Of a stretch of 64,000 nt of DNA, positions 55,189-64,000 are shown in pieces (the stretch's first letter is position 1; every line of letters begins with the position of its first letter). Source of the DNA: Helianthus annuus. Lineage: Eukaryota > Streptophyta > Magnoliopsida > Asterales > Asteraceae. The DNA lies in assembly GCF_002127325.2 (NCBI RefSeq), contig NC_035448.2, forward strand, positions 117,145,354 to 117,209,353, given 5' to 3'. Under the pieces are notes generated by a model that was given only the letters and a program-made list of their open reading frames with translations, was not told where the DNA came from and searched no databases. Both the position numbers and the translations under genes were made by a program.

Positions 55189-56531
55189 TGTCGCAACCCC
55201 CGCCCGCCTATTACAAACCCGGGAACGGGCGGCCGCGGCCAGTTTTGGTGGTATCCTGTTATTGTCTAATTTGGCAGCAGAATTTACATCAGGAACGTAG
55301 TTAGAAAATATTTTATCAGAGTAAAATACCACACTTTCATAATATTAAACACATGGGATAAAACCCAAGTTTTCAGTATACACATTTTTATAGGAATAAA
55401 TCGTATTTTTATTTAGTAAAAACATCTATTTCTTTTAGGTAACTTTATTGCCACTTTTCCAAGCCTTTAGTGCTGTCCAGCTGGCTTCTAATTGGCTTTC
55501 ACATTTTGTTACCTGAAACGTGTTTAAAAACATTTTGTCAGTGGGAAATACTGGTGAGTGAATCCCAGTTCAATCAAGTTTTAATAAAAACCATTGTACA
55601 GTATTGAGGGCGGTCTCGCAATTATATTTGTTTCCAAGTCATACCAATTCCCACCCACGGTACTGTCAGACCCGACTTGTGGAATATTACCCTTCCAGTA
55701 ACAAATTTTGTATACAAAACCCCAACATACCGACGATAATTGTATCCTTACAAATACTCAATAACTGTTTAATATATAATTAATTAAGTGAGGTTTTGCC
55801 AAAACAATTTGCAAAAAGGAGATTACTCACATTATTGTCTTAGGTTTTCAGTAAGGACTTCCTGGGAATAATCTATAATTTACACAAATGCATACGTGTT
55901 AGTATAATAACCCATTTTAACATTAGCAATACCCTCCCCGAGACGACATTCCAACGACTACGTCGGGCAGAACCACGACAGCCGTTACGGAACCCTAGAT
56001 CAATCAGGCAGAGTATCTAATACGTATCCAGGGGTTATGATACTTACAACGGAGCAGAACCTCGTTATTTAGGGGGGTATTATGCCCGAGTATAGTGTAT
56101 ACTACGTAAAATTGAGAGAAAGAAAGAAAGTTTGAACGAATTCGACTGAAGGCCCGAGCTCTAGCTTTATAGGGGCTGAGTTCGGGTTTCTCGCGGCCCG
56201 TGTAAAACAAGACAAGGGCCTACGCGGCCCACGTCAAACGGAGTCAACGGCATAGCTTGTCCGGGTCAGCAGGTAGGGTTGCCGGGAGTTGGGCCACGTG
56301 GCCTGGGGTCGTGCCAGCCATCACCTTGTCGCGGCCCACGTAAGGGTTGAGATGTGGCTTACGCGGCCCGCCTCAAACCCAAAAATTCCATTTTTAATTA
56401 ATTTTAATAATAATTAAGGTATTCAGGGCCCGTTTTCACGTATGGGGTGTGTTTTAGGACATATTGAGATATTTTAAAATATTTTAAGGTGTCAGAAAAA
56501 TATTCGAGGGTGTCGGTTTAGAGTTGTTATA
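55189..56531 (-). repeat. 5' LTR of gypsy D
   Basis: It is 1343 bp, bounded by the primer-binding site and the GTGTT duplication. On the minus strand a TATAAAG box lies at 56165-56171, with a CGCGGCCCACGT motif cluster just upstream (56180-56375). Confidence 0.9.
56165..56375 (-). promoter_or_regulatory. Probable promoter of LTR D: TATA box with GCGGCCC motifs
   Basis: Four copies of CGCGGCCC with CGT/ACG flanks (56190-56375) precede TATAAAG (56165-56171) on the minus strand, 150-350 bp into the LTR. Confidence 0.6.
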
Positions 56532-56536
56532 GTGTT

Positions 56537-57578
56537 TGTACCTCAATCTTTCTTAAATGAAGCCCCAACTCAAGTCCATCAACATGCAATTTGGTTGGGA
56601 ACAAGGTTGAGTCTATGTTCTTAAGCAAAAGTTGCATAAGATAAAATTTTCATAAAAACAAAATTTAATCCAACTTAGACCTCAAATATGGTGATGTTCC
56701 AACTTAGTTTACCATGGTAACCTTGTGGAAACATTCCTAGAGATTATTCGGGTGGAATGGTAGAAGAAAACAAGAAGAAATGAAGAAGAAAGTGAGTTGA
56801 AATCTCACTTAACACTTGAAACTTTATGCCCAAACTTGAGAATTTTTTGATGATTTTGGAGTGGTTAATTTGGAGTTGTCGAAAGTGAAAATGTGATAGA
56901 GGAGGCTTGGTTTTATAGGGAAGGATTAGGGTTTCGGTTTAAAGGAGGTTGGAAGGTGATTAGGGGAGAAAGGAGGTGGAAAGGGGTGAAATCCGGCTGG
57001 CTAAAAATATCTGCTAAAAATGAGCCTCGTCGCGCAACGCGACCAAACCTTTCTTGTATTTTAACTTGTTTTTAGGTGTTCTAAGCGTATTTAAGTATCG
57101 TATGAGTATGATGCACGCATGATTGATATATCAAAGTATTTTAAGTCTCAGTTTTGCGTATAAACACGTATTTGAAGATTGATTGCGTATAAAACACAAT
57201 TATGAAATGTAACATGTATGGGTATAAAACTGAATTTCCATTAGGATCAAAGTCTCGGATTACAATATTGGAAATGAAATACGAATACAAGTTTCTAAAA
57301 TAGAAATGTGAATACAACTTTCTGAATAGAAAAAATACAGAAATGTGAAGCGTTACATAAGGAGACTGTCATTGCTAACATAAAAACGTTTCCTCCTGAA
57401 GCCTTTGGCAATTTACCGGCTATGTATATTCCCCATTTCATGAATGACCATGGGGATATGATTGGGTATAATGGTTTAGTAGGTTGGTGAAGAATATTGC
57501 TTTGTCTTTAAAAAACATCACACTTCTGGGCATAACTCATGACATTTTTTCTCATTGTAGGCCGGTAATATCTTGTCC
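56537..57578 (-). repeat. Probable old LTR remnant interrupted by gypsy D
   Basis: On the minus strand TATAAAA at 56911-56917 is followed by a CT-rich leader-like stretch (CCTCCTCTATCACATTTTC, TTTCTTCTTCATTTC), as in gypsy U3/R regions. The stretch 57100-57578 shows nothing clear. The assignment rests on composition and position only. Confidence 0.35.
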
Positions 57579-59790
57579 TTAGTACATTTGAAAATAAAGC
57601 TCTGTCCCCAGTATGATTTCCACAATACCTTCATGGATATCCTTTAGAACCTCAAGTGCTTTAGAATCATCCAAGAACTTCAAGTATGGACCTGCAATAG
57701 ACTTTCTATAAAGAACATTATGTAATAATGTGTAACGAGATACTTTCATCCTGAATGCTCTAGGGTTCTCATCCTTAGGGATATCCCCATCTTGGAGATA
57801 TTTCCTGATGGGAACAATCCAAGATTCGGGATCTTGACAAGGATCCGACACTTCAAGTTCTCCCGTGCTCAGCACCACATTATCTTGAGCTTCTGGTGTA
57901 CTTGTCGTCGGTTTCAAGATATGGATGATTGGAATACTAATGTCAGTTGGTATCCTGAAGGTTGTTCCAAGATTAGCTAGAGCATCCGCTTTAGCATTTT
58001 CTTTCATGGGTACCTATTTAATGCTAAATAGTTCGAAACATTTTGCTAAGTTTTTTTAACTATTTCAAGATATTGGGCTAATTTTTCACCCTTCATTTCA
58101 TAGATCCATGAAAATGATTAGTCAATGACAATGAATCAATATATACTTGAAGATATTTAATTCTCATATCTCTAGCTAATTGTAATCATGCTATTAAGGC
58201 CTCATATTCTGCCCCGTTATTAGTAGCTAGGAATTCACAAGATATGGCCAGGGTATTATGTCCCCCTATGGCGATTTCAATACTATCCCTAAGCCTATTC
58301 CTCTACCATTAGAAACACCATCAGTATAAAGGGCATTTACCCATGTTTTCTCCCAACTGTTGCACCTCTAAATCTGCTTCGTGTTGTAAATCGTACTGAA
58401 ATAAGCTACAAAGTCTACTAGTGCTTGGGATTTTATGTCAGTTTTAGGCTCATATACTAAATCATATGTACTAAGTTTAAACTATCACTTAGCCATCCGA
58501 CCCGACATTTCTGGTTTTGTTAACACATTTTTTATAGGATAGTTGGTTTTAGTGTGGATTGTGTGTGTTTCAAAATAGTGTCTTAATTTAGTTTAAGCCA
58601 TTATCAAAGCCAAAATACATTTTTCAAGATGAGAATGCCTGGTTTCTGCATCTAGTAGACTCTTACTTATATATTAGACACGATATTGCTGACCTTCATG
58701 TTCTGTGACTAAGACAACACTTACAGCATTCCCGGATACCACTAGGTCTGAGGAAAGTGGATCTCCATTATCAGGTTTCATGAGCAGGGGTGTTGATGAT
58801 AGATACTTCTTTACAGCTTGAAGGGCTTCCTCGTGTTTTTCTCCCCTCTCAAACTTCTTGTTCTTCTTAAGGATATCATAGAACTCATTGCATCTATTGG
58901 ATGATCCTTAGATGAATCTGTTGAGGGCTGACATCCTGTCTTTTAATCGTTAGATATCCTTGGTATTGGCTGGGGATTTGAGATCAAGAATAGCTTTGAT
59001 CTACTTTGGACTAGCCTCTATTCCTCTCTTGCTGACCATATATCCCAAGAACTTTCGTGGCCCCACTCCAAAATGGCATTTGGCAGGATTTAGCTTCATG
59101 GTATACTGGTCCAGGTTGTCGAAGGCTACTTTGAGATCCCGGAGATGAACGTCAGATTTCTTGGACTTGACCACCATGTCATAAATATTGACTTCCATGG
59201 TGTCCCCCAGTTTCTCTTTAAACATCATGTTCATCAATCTCTGATACGTTGCACATGCATTCTTTAGTCCAAATGGCATAGTTATATCAAAATTTATACC
59301 TGTGGGTGTCATGAATCTGGTTCCTCTTGGTCTGAGGGTTCCGTTTGTATTTGTTGGAATCCTGATGATGCATTCATTAAGGTTAAAATTCCATGACCAG
59401 TCATTGCATCCATCATCAAATCGATGTGTGGCAAAGGAAAAGGATCTTTGGGGAAAGCCTTGTTGAGGTCTGTGAAATCAACCCAGACTCTCCAATTCCC
59501 ATTATTTTTTTGGACCACCACCACCTTAGCCAACCATCTTAGGAACTTGACTTCCCTAATCATCTTTGCCTTTAAAAGTATTTCTACTTTTTCTTGGATG
59601 ATCAAGTTCCTCTCGAGTGCAGACTTCCTTTTTTTTTTAGTGAATAGGCCTGAAAGAGTTATCAATACCAAGTTTCTGTGTAATGATATCCTTAGAAATA
59701 CTTGTCATATCCTTGTGCTTCCAAGCGAATGTGGACATTCTAGTCTTCGGTAATCTTGTCAATTCTTCTTGAATATCCTTAGGGATATTG
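57579..59790 (-). pseudogene. pol remnant of a Tat-type Ty3/gypsy element E, truncated by gypsy F
   Basis: Reverse transcriptase pieces at 59309-59671 (WRVWVDFTDLNKAFPKDPFP, LPHIDLMMDAM) and 59001-59312 (MPFGLKNACATYQRLMN) have the pattern of the nonchromovirus Tat/Athila branch. The usual VDDMVVKS site reads NIYDMVVKS, so catalytic Asp is lost. RNase H pieces at 58010-58260 (NNGAEYEALIA, ADALANLG) and an integrase zinc-binding start at 57579-57760 follow. Many stops separate them. Sequence upstream, AFAWKHKDM-like at 59690-59780, ends at the gypsy F LTR. Confidence 0.8.
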
Positions 59791-60874
59791 TGTCACACCC
59801 CCAAAATCCACATGCGGAACACCACCGCTTGGAGGCGTGACTGACCAGGATCCAGCCACCAATTATACTGAGCATTTATTAATAGTAGAAATATTTGCTA
59901 CCCAAGTAGTTAGCAACATCGTAGTTTAAGTTCGATAATTAGTTTAACAAAACAGCGGAAGCATAAACCAGATAGTTTTAAAGATAGTTCTTAATTCAAG
60001 ATAATTAAACCCAACACACGGGTTTTGACGAACACTACACATCCCCAAGCAGCAGCTCCTCAGTCACTGGTTACCTGCAAAGCATGCAGTAAGGGGTCAA
60101 CAATAATGCTGAGTGAGTTCACTAGTTGTCCAGTTTTAGTTTACCAAAAACATAAGTTGTTTAGATAAAGCATTTATAATCACGTTGTGGGGAGCTACCC
60201 CATCTGTAAGCTCACTAAACTGTAGATACCGAAACTGTTGACGGAAAGTTGTTGTGCCCCGAGTCAATGTCTATCGTCATTGACCATGTTGCAAGGTCTA
60301 CTAGTTCACGCCCGATCTCCCCCGGTCACGGTGTGAGGTTGTCAAACCTAATAGCGCTATCAACTAATAACCCGTTCGCCCCCGGCGATTAATCGGTACT
60401 GTAAGCAGGGACTTAAAGTGATAGAGTTTCATTTAGCATGGCTAGTTGTGATTTATAAATAATATCCAAACGTATCTCCCCCGGAGATAGTAATTACCCA
60501 TTCTGTTTTCCCCCGGAGTAATGGGTCAAAGTGTTTTTCCCAAAGTTGGTATTTTGTTCGTGTCCCTCCGCGGGACGCATGCTTTTAGTGTGTGAACTCA
60601 CCTTGGGTTGCTCAGCAGATTAGGTTACTTGTCAAACACGTTGGTCACCACGTCCTAACATGGTTACCAGTATAGATCAGGTTTGGTGTACAAGAAATCA
60701 CGTAAAATCTACACATAACTAACACGTATCATGCATACTACATACAGTCATAGGGTTATTGGGCCGGCCCTAATATTCACACATTCAAACAGCAACACAT
60801 AGTCCAGTCAACAGGTAGCCCATATTACACACATTATGGCCCAATAACCCAAGTGGACAGCCCAGTCGCAACAA

Positions 60875-61130
60875 GGTGGTCTCGAGTCGCAACCAGGAGG
60901 TCTCGGCTTGTCACGCTGTGGTTACGAGTCGCAACCGTGTGGTCTCGAGTTGTCATGCTGTGGTTACGAGTCGCAACCGTGTGGTCTCGAGTTGTCATGC
61001 TGTGGTTACGAGTCGCAACCGTGTGGTCTCGAGTTGTCATGCTGTGGTTACGAGTCGCAACCGTGTGGTCTCGAGTCGTCATGCTGTGGTTACGAGTCGC
61101 AACCGTGTGGTCTCGAGTCGCAATGCTGTC
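60875..61130 (-). repeat. 42-bp CTCGAG minisatellite in LTR F
   Basis: Five or six units of 42 bp, each with GTGGTCTCGAGT and GGTTACGAGTCGCAACC, repeat head to tail. Open frames on both strands here only reflect the period being a multiple of three. The 17-mer at 60878-60894 is shared with the copia leader. Confidence 0.93.
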
Positions 61131-61864
61131 CTTTTCTTGTTCACGTGCAATTTCAGACATATCAGGCTAAATTGTACTATGTAATCAGGCCCAAATCAGG
61201 AAACAACCAATAAGGTTTTAACTAACAATTTTCCTAATCTGACCATTAGTAAACATGGATCAAACATTGCCCTTTTTAAACCTTCAAGTCATCTTCAACA
61301 AGTTCATCACAAGTTCATCAATTTTTAGGGTTTTCACTTTAACATAATCATACATTTTTATGAACCAAAATCACATATTTTATCAAGATCATCATGCAAG
61401 AACAAGAAAACATACATTTTGTAACCTTGAACATAGTTCGGTTGGCCATAATCATTCTTAAACCACCATTCTTTAGCCATTTTTAAACATGTTACCAAGT
61501 ATTTACACATAATGGTTTACACATATAGTGAAACTCACAAATCAACCTAAAAATCATGCATAACAATTCTAACTAAACACTTTCTAGTTCATTTAATACA
61601 CATAAATCCTATACACATAAAAATAATCACTAACCGGTTGAGAAGAAGGAGCCGAAACAAAGGAAAGGAACCGAGAAAAAGAAGTGTCCGAGTGATGATG
61701 ATCTTGACCGAGATTTCTTGACCGAGATCCCTTGTTGTTGCCGGTTTGATTCCAAGCTTGAACCGAGATTAAGGAGAGAAAGTAGTGTTGTTGAGGGTTT
61801 CTAGTGAGAGAGAGAGAAGTGTATGTGTTTGTGTAACAAATGAAGGAGTGGGGAAAGGTTTGGG

Positions 61865-61972
61865 GTTTTTATATAAGGTTTCTAAATTGGCTAGGGGGTT
61901 TCGGCCCAAACCGGTTACGGCCCAAGAGGCCCACTCGAGACCGAGTGGTCTCGAGTCGTGGTCTCGACTCAC
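61865..61972 (-). promoter_or_regulatory. Probable promoter of LTR F: CTCGAG motifs and TATA box
   Basis: On the minus strand four (A/G)CTCGAG-type motifs (61930-61972) precede TATATAAAAACC (61865-61876), about 240 bp into the LTR. The same motif recurs in the array about 750 bp downstream. Confidence 0.65.
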
Positions 61973-62117
61973 CTACATATATACGTATATAATATATATA
62001 TATATATAATACATACATACAACACATATCATGCAAAAAGTCACGTTTCCATTTAATAACATATATGTACACAAAGATATTACAAGATGTTCGTTCGGAA
62101 AAACCCAGAGTGTCACA

Positions 62118-62160
62118 TTATCCCCAAGTTTTAAGAACTTTCGTCCCGAAAGTTAAGGCA
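62118..62160 (-). other. Polypurine tract region of gypsy F
   Basis: On the minus strand GGGACGAAAGTTCTTAAAAC and CTTGGGGATAA run into the LTR. Confidence 0.8.
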
Positions 62161-62209
62161 GCCACTGCCAAGCTAGCGTGTTTCAACGGGGTGTCACATC
62201 ATCCCCCCG

Positions 62210-64000
62210 TTAGTTTGGAATTTCGTCCCGAAATTCGGTTGTAGCTTCAGTGCTGGGGGTTTCGTTTGGGAACAACTCGGGATACTTGCACTTCATCTGG
62301 TCTTCCCGCTCCCAGGTAAACTCTGGGCCACGTCGTGAGTTCCAACGAACTCGCACGAGAGGTATTTGGCTACGTTTGAGGGTTTTGATCTCTCGATCCG
62401 TGATCTCAATCGGTTCCTCAGTGAAGTGTAGCTGTTCATCAATAGTGAGTTCCTTGAAAGGAATTATGAGTGTTTCATCTGACAGACACTTCTTCAGATT
62501 AGACACGTGAAAAACATTGTGCACTGCACTCAGCTCTGCAGGCAGGTTCAATCTATAAGCAGCCTTACCGATTTTCTCGGTAATTTCGAATGGTCCAACA
62601 TATCGCGGGTTCAGCTTGCCCCGTTTACCGAAACGAACCACACCCTTCCAGGGTGAGACTTTAAGTAGAACCCGGTCCCCGACCTGGAATTCTAGTGGTT
62701 TCCTACGCTTATCAGCGTAGCTTTTCTGACGGTCACGAGCTGCCGCCATGCGTTGTCTGATCTGGGTAATCTTTTCCGTCGTATCTACCACCAGTTCTGG
62801 GCCTGTGATTTGACTGTCACCGACTTCCGCCCAGCAAAGAGGTGATCGGAATTTACGACCGTACAATGCCTCAAAAGGTGCCGCCTGAATGCTAGTGGGG
62901 TAGCTGTTATTGTAGGAGAATTCCACCAGCGGTAGATGCTTCTCCCAATTCTTGCCAAAATCGATCACACATGCTCTCAGCATGTCTTCCAGGGTTTGGA
63001 TGGTGCGTTCAGACTGCCCATCCGTCTGTAGGTGATAAGCGGTGCTCATGTCCAAGCGTGAGCCAAAGGATTTGTGCATAGCTTGCCACAACTCGGAAGT
63101 AAAACGAGCGTCTCGGTCGGAAATAATAGAAGTTGGCACCCCGTGTCTCGAGACTACTTCCTTTAAATAGATTTCTGCCAAGGTAGAAAACTTGTCCGTT
63201 TCCTTAATGGCCAGAAAGTGTGCAGACTTAGTCAATCGATCTACTATCACCCAAATAGTGTCATTCCCGCGTTGGGATCTAGGTAGCCCCGTAACAAAAT
63301 CCATGGAAATTTGTTCCCATTTCCACTTCGGGATTTCGGGTTGCTGGAGAAGGCCTGCTGGTTTTTGATACTCAGTCTTGACTCTCGCGCAGGTCAAACA
63401 TTTGCTAACGTAAGCTGCTATGTGGGCTTTCATGCCAGGCCACCAGTAAGTGGTCCTTAAGTCGTGGTACATCTTATCTGAACCAGGATGTACTAAATAA
63501 CGGGACTTATGGGCTTCATCCATCACAAGCTCTCGCAGATCTCCGTAAAGTGGAACCCAAATGCGCCCTGCCACATAGTAAGCGCCGTTTTCTTTTTGCT
63601 CTAGTCGTTGTCTCGATCCTCGCAGGGACTCAGCCCTGATGTTTTCCGGTTTAAGAGCTTCAGTCTGAGCATTTCGAATCTGGGTAGGGAGATTAGACTG
63701 GATGGTAAGTTGTAACGCTCGCACGCGCTTGGGCGTAGTGTCTTTTCGGCTGAGGGCGTCTGCCACGACATTGGCCTTGCCCGGATGGTACTTGATGGCG
63801 CATTCATAATCATTCAGGAGTTCGACCCATCGACGTTGTCGCATGTTTAATTCCTTTTGCTTGAAGATATGCTCGAGACTCCTGTGATCGGTGTAGATGG
63901 TGCACTTGGTACCGTACAGGTAATGTCTCCATATCTTAAGCGCAAAGATCACTGCTCCTAGTTCCAAGTCGTGCGTAGTGTAGTTCCTTTCGTGCGTCTT
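62210..64000 (-). CDS. pol of gypsy F: RNase H end, integrase, chromodomain-like tail (partial, open to the edge)
   Basis: The frame is open from the right edge to the stop at 62210, almost 600 codons, with no lesion. It carries RNase H ([32 protein letters not shown]), then integrase with [10 protein letters not shown] and [32 protein letters not shown] and [14 protein letters not shown], giving D, D and E. The tail has [25 protein letters not shown] and [14 protein letters not shown], the chromodomain-like end thought to guide insertion into heterochromatin. It would be cut from a polyprotein. The start lies outside the window. Confidence 0.95.
   Translation of the reverse strand, partial: KTHERNYTTHDLELGAVIFALKIWRHYLYGTKCTIYTDHRSLEHIFKQKELNMRQRRWVELLNDYECAIKYHPGKANVVADALSRKDTTPKRVRALQLTIQSNLPTQIRNAQTEALKPENIRAESLRGSRQRLEQKENGAYYVAGRIWVPLYGDLRELVMDEAHKSRYLVHPGSDKMYHDLRTTYWWPGMKAHIAAYVSKCLTCARVKTEYQKPAGLLQQPEIPKWKWEQISMDFVTGLPRSQRGNDTIWVIVDRLTKSAHFLAIKETDKFSTLAEIYLKEVVSRHGVPTSIISDRDARFTSELWQAMHKSFGSRLDMSTAYHLQTDGQSERTIQTLEDMLRACVIDFGKNWEKHLPLVEFSYNNSYPTSIQAAPFEALYGRKFRSPLCWAEVGDSQITGPELVVDTTEKITQIRQRMAAARDRQKSYADKRRKPLEFQVGDRVLLKVSPWKGVVRFGKRGKLNPRYVGPFEITEKIGKAAYRLNLPAELSAVHNVFHVSNLKKCLSDETLIIPFKELTIDEQLHFTEEPIEITDREIKTLKRSQIPLVRVRWNSRRGPEFTWEREDQMKCKYPELFPNETPSTEATTEFRDEIPN

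Larger units (their letters stand above)
49378..56531 (-). mobile_element. Ty3/gypsy chromovirus-type retrotransposon D with extra upstream ORF
   Basis: A GTGTT duplication (49373-49377 and 56532-56536) brackets the element. The minus strand has a 5' LTR (55189-56531), a Met-tRNA primer-binding site, an extra ORF, gag, pol and a 3' LTR cut down to about 355 bp. LTR ends are TATAACAACTC...GGTTGCGACA, so TA...CA instead of TG...CA. The shared LTR part differs at about 13 of 355 positions by eye, older than the copia. Confidence 0.9.
59791..62117 (-). repeat. 3' LTR of gypsy F
   Basis: It runs TGTCACACCCCC to GAGTGTCACA. Ends match the C LTRs while the middle differs. It holds a CTCGAG-rich minisatellite, a TATA box and CCCCCGG-type repeats at 60310-60560. 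Confidence 0.92.
59791..64000 (-). mobile_element. Ty3/gypsy chromovirus-type retrotransposon F, 3' part, continues beyond window
   Basis: A 2327-bp 3' LTR is preceded on the minus strand by an uninterrupted pol reading frame that runs off the right edge. It is the closest relative of gypsy C here and the best preserved. It inserted into gypsy E. The duplication cannot be checked because the other end is not in the window. Confidence 0.93.

Noticed and set aside
60834..61213. Four overlapping frames with 14-residue repeats
   Set aside because: The 42-bp tandem repeat in LTR F produces them in several frames and both strands.

Overview
The window is flowering-plant nuclear DNA made almost entirely of transposable elements nested in one another. 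I see no host gene I would defend. The plant assignment rests on chromovirus-type Ty3/gypsy elements primed by initiator-Met tRNA, a FAR1/MULE transposase, a hAT and a PIF/Harbinger transposase, and TTTAGGG-type repeats. An Asteraceae source is my guess from the look of the LTRs, not something the sequence proves.

Layout. 1-8169: decayed plus-strand gypsy A with its long 3' LTR, abutting a lone LTR B (8163-9428) and an AGCTT-rich array. 10770-11019 plus 20075-27330: a Mutator-like element (MULE), coding on the minus strand, split by gypsy C (11020-20074, TSD TATAG). The MULE has a FAR1/MULE transposase pseudogene and a second gene resembling Athila ORF1. 27393-29300: microsatellites, a foldback element with telomere-like core, and an AAAACGCAATG minisatellite. 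29305-33897: a hAT element with perfect 8-bp TSD, itself hit by a Mutator-like foldback (32137-33477, 9-bp TSD). 36248-37327: a second foldback of that kind. 37763-39096: PIF/Harbinger pseudogene. 39858-46724: copia element with 448-bp LTRs and TSD TGAAT. 49378-56531: gypsy D, minus strand, with an extra sense ORF before gag and a truncated 3' LTR. 57579-59790: older Tat-type gypsy E, cut by gypsy F (59791 to beyond the right edge), whose pol is open for its whole visible length.

Three observations stand out. (1) In the copia element the gag start codon appears to lie inside the 5' LTR and to be joined in frame to gag by an intron of about 1.6 kb that removes the primer-binding site. (2) Several unrelated elements each carry arrays of their own short, often palindromic and CpG-containing motif next to promoters, leaders or termini; one 17-mer is shared exactly between the copia leader and the gypsy F LTR. 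(3) Two elements carry extra genes of unknown role (MULE ORF1-like gene, gypsy D upstream ORF) together with such arrays, which recalls the VANC anti-silencing systems of VANDAL MULEs. That last link is inference.

Boundaries supported by matching target-site duplications are firm (gypsy C, hAT, both Mutator-like foldbacks, copia, gypsy D). Ends of gypsy A, LTR B, the MULE, the PIF element and gypsy E are approximate.
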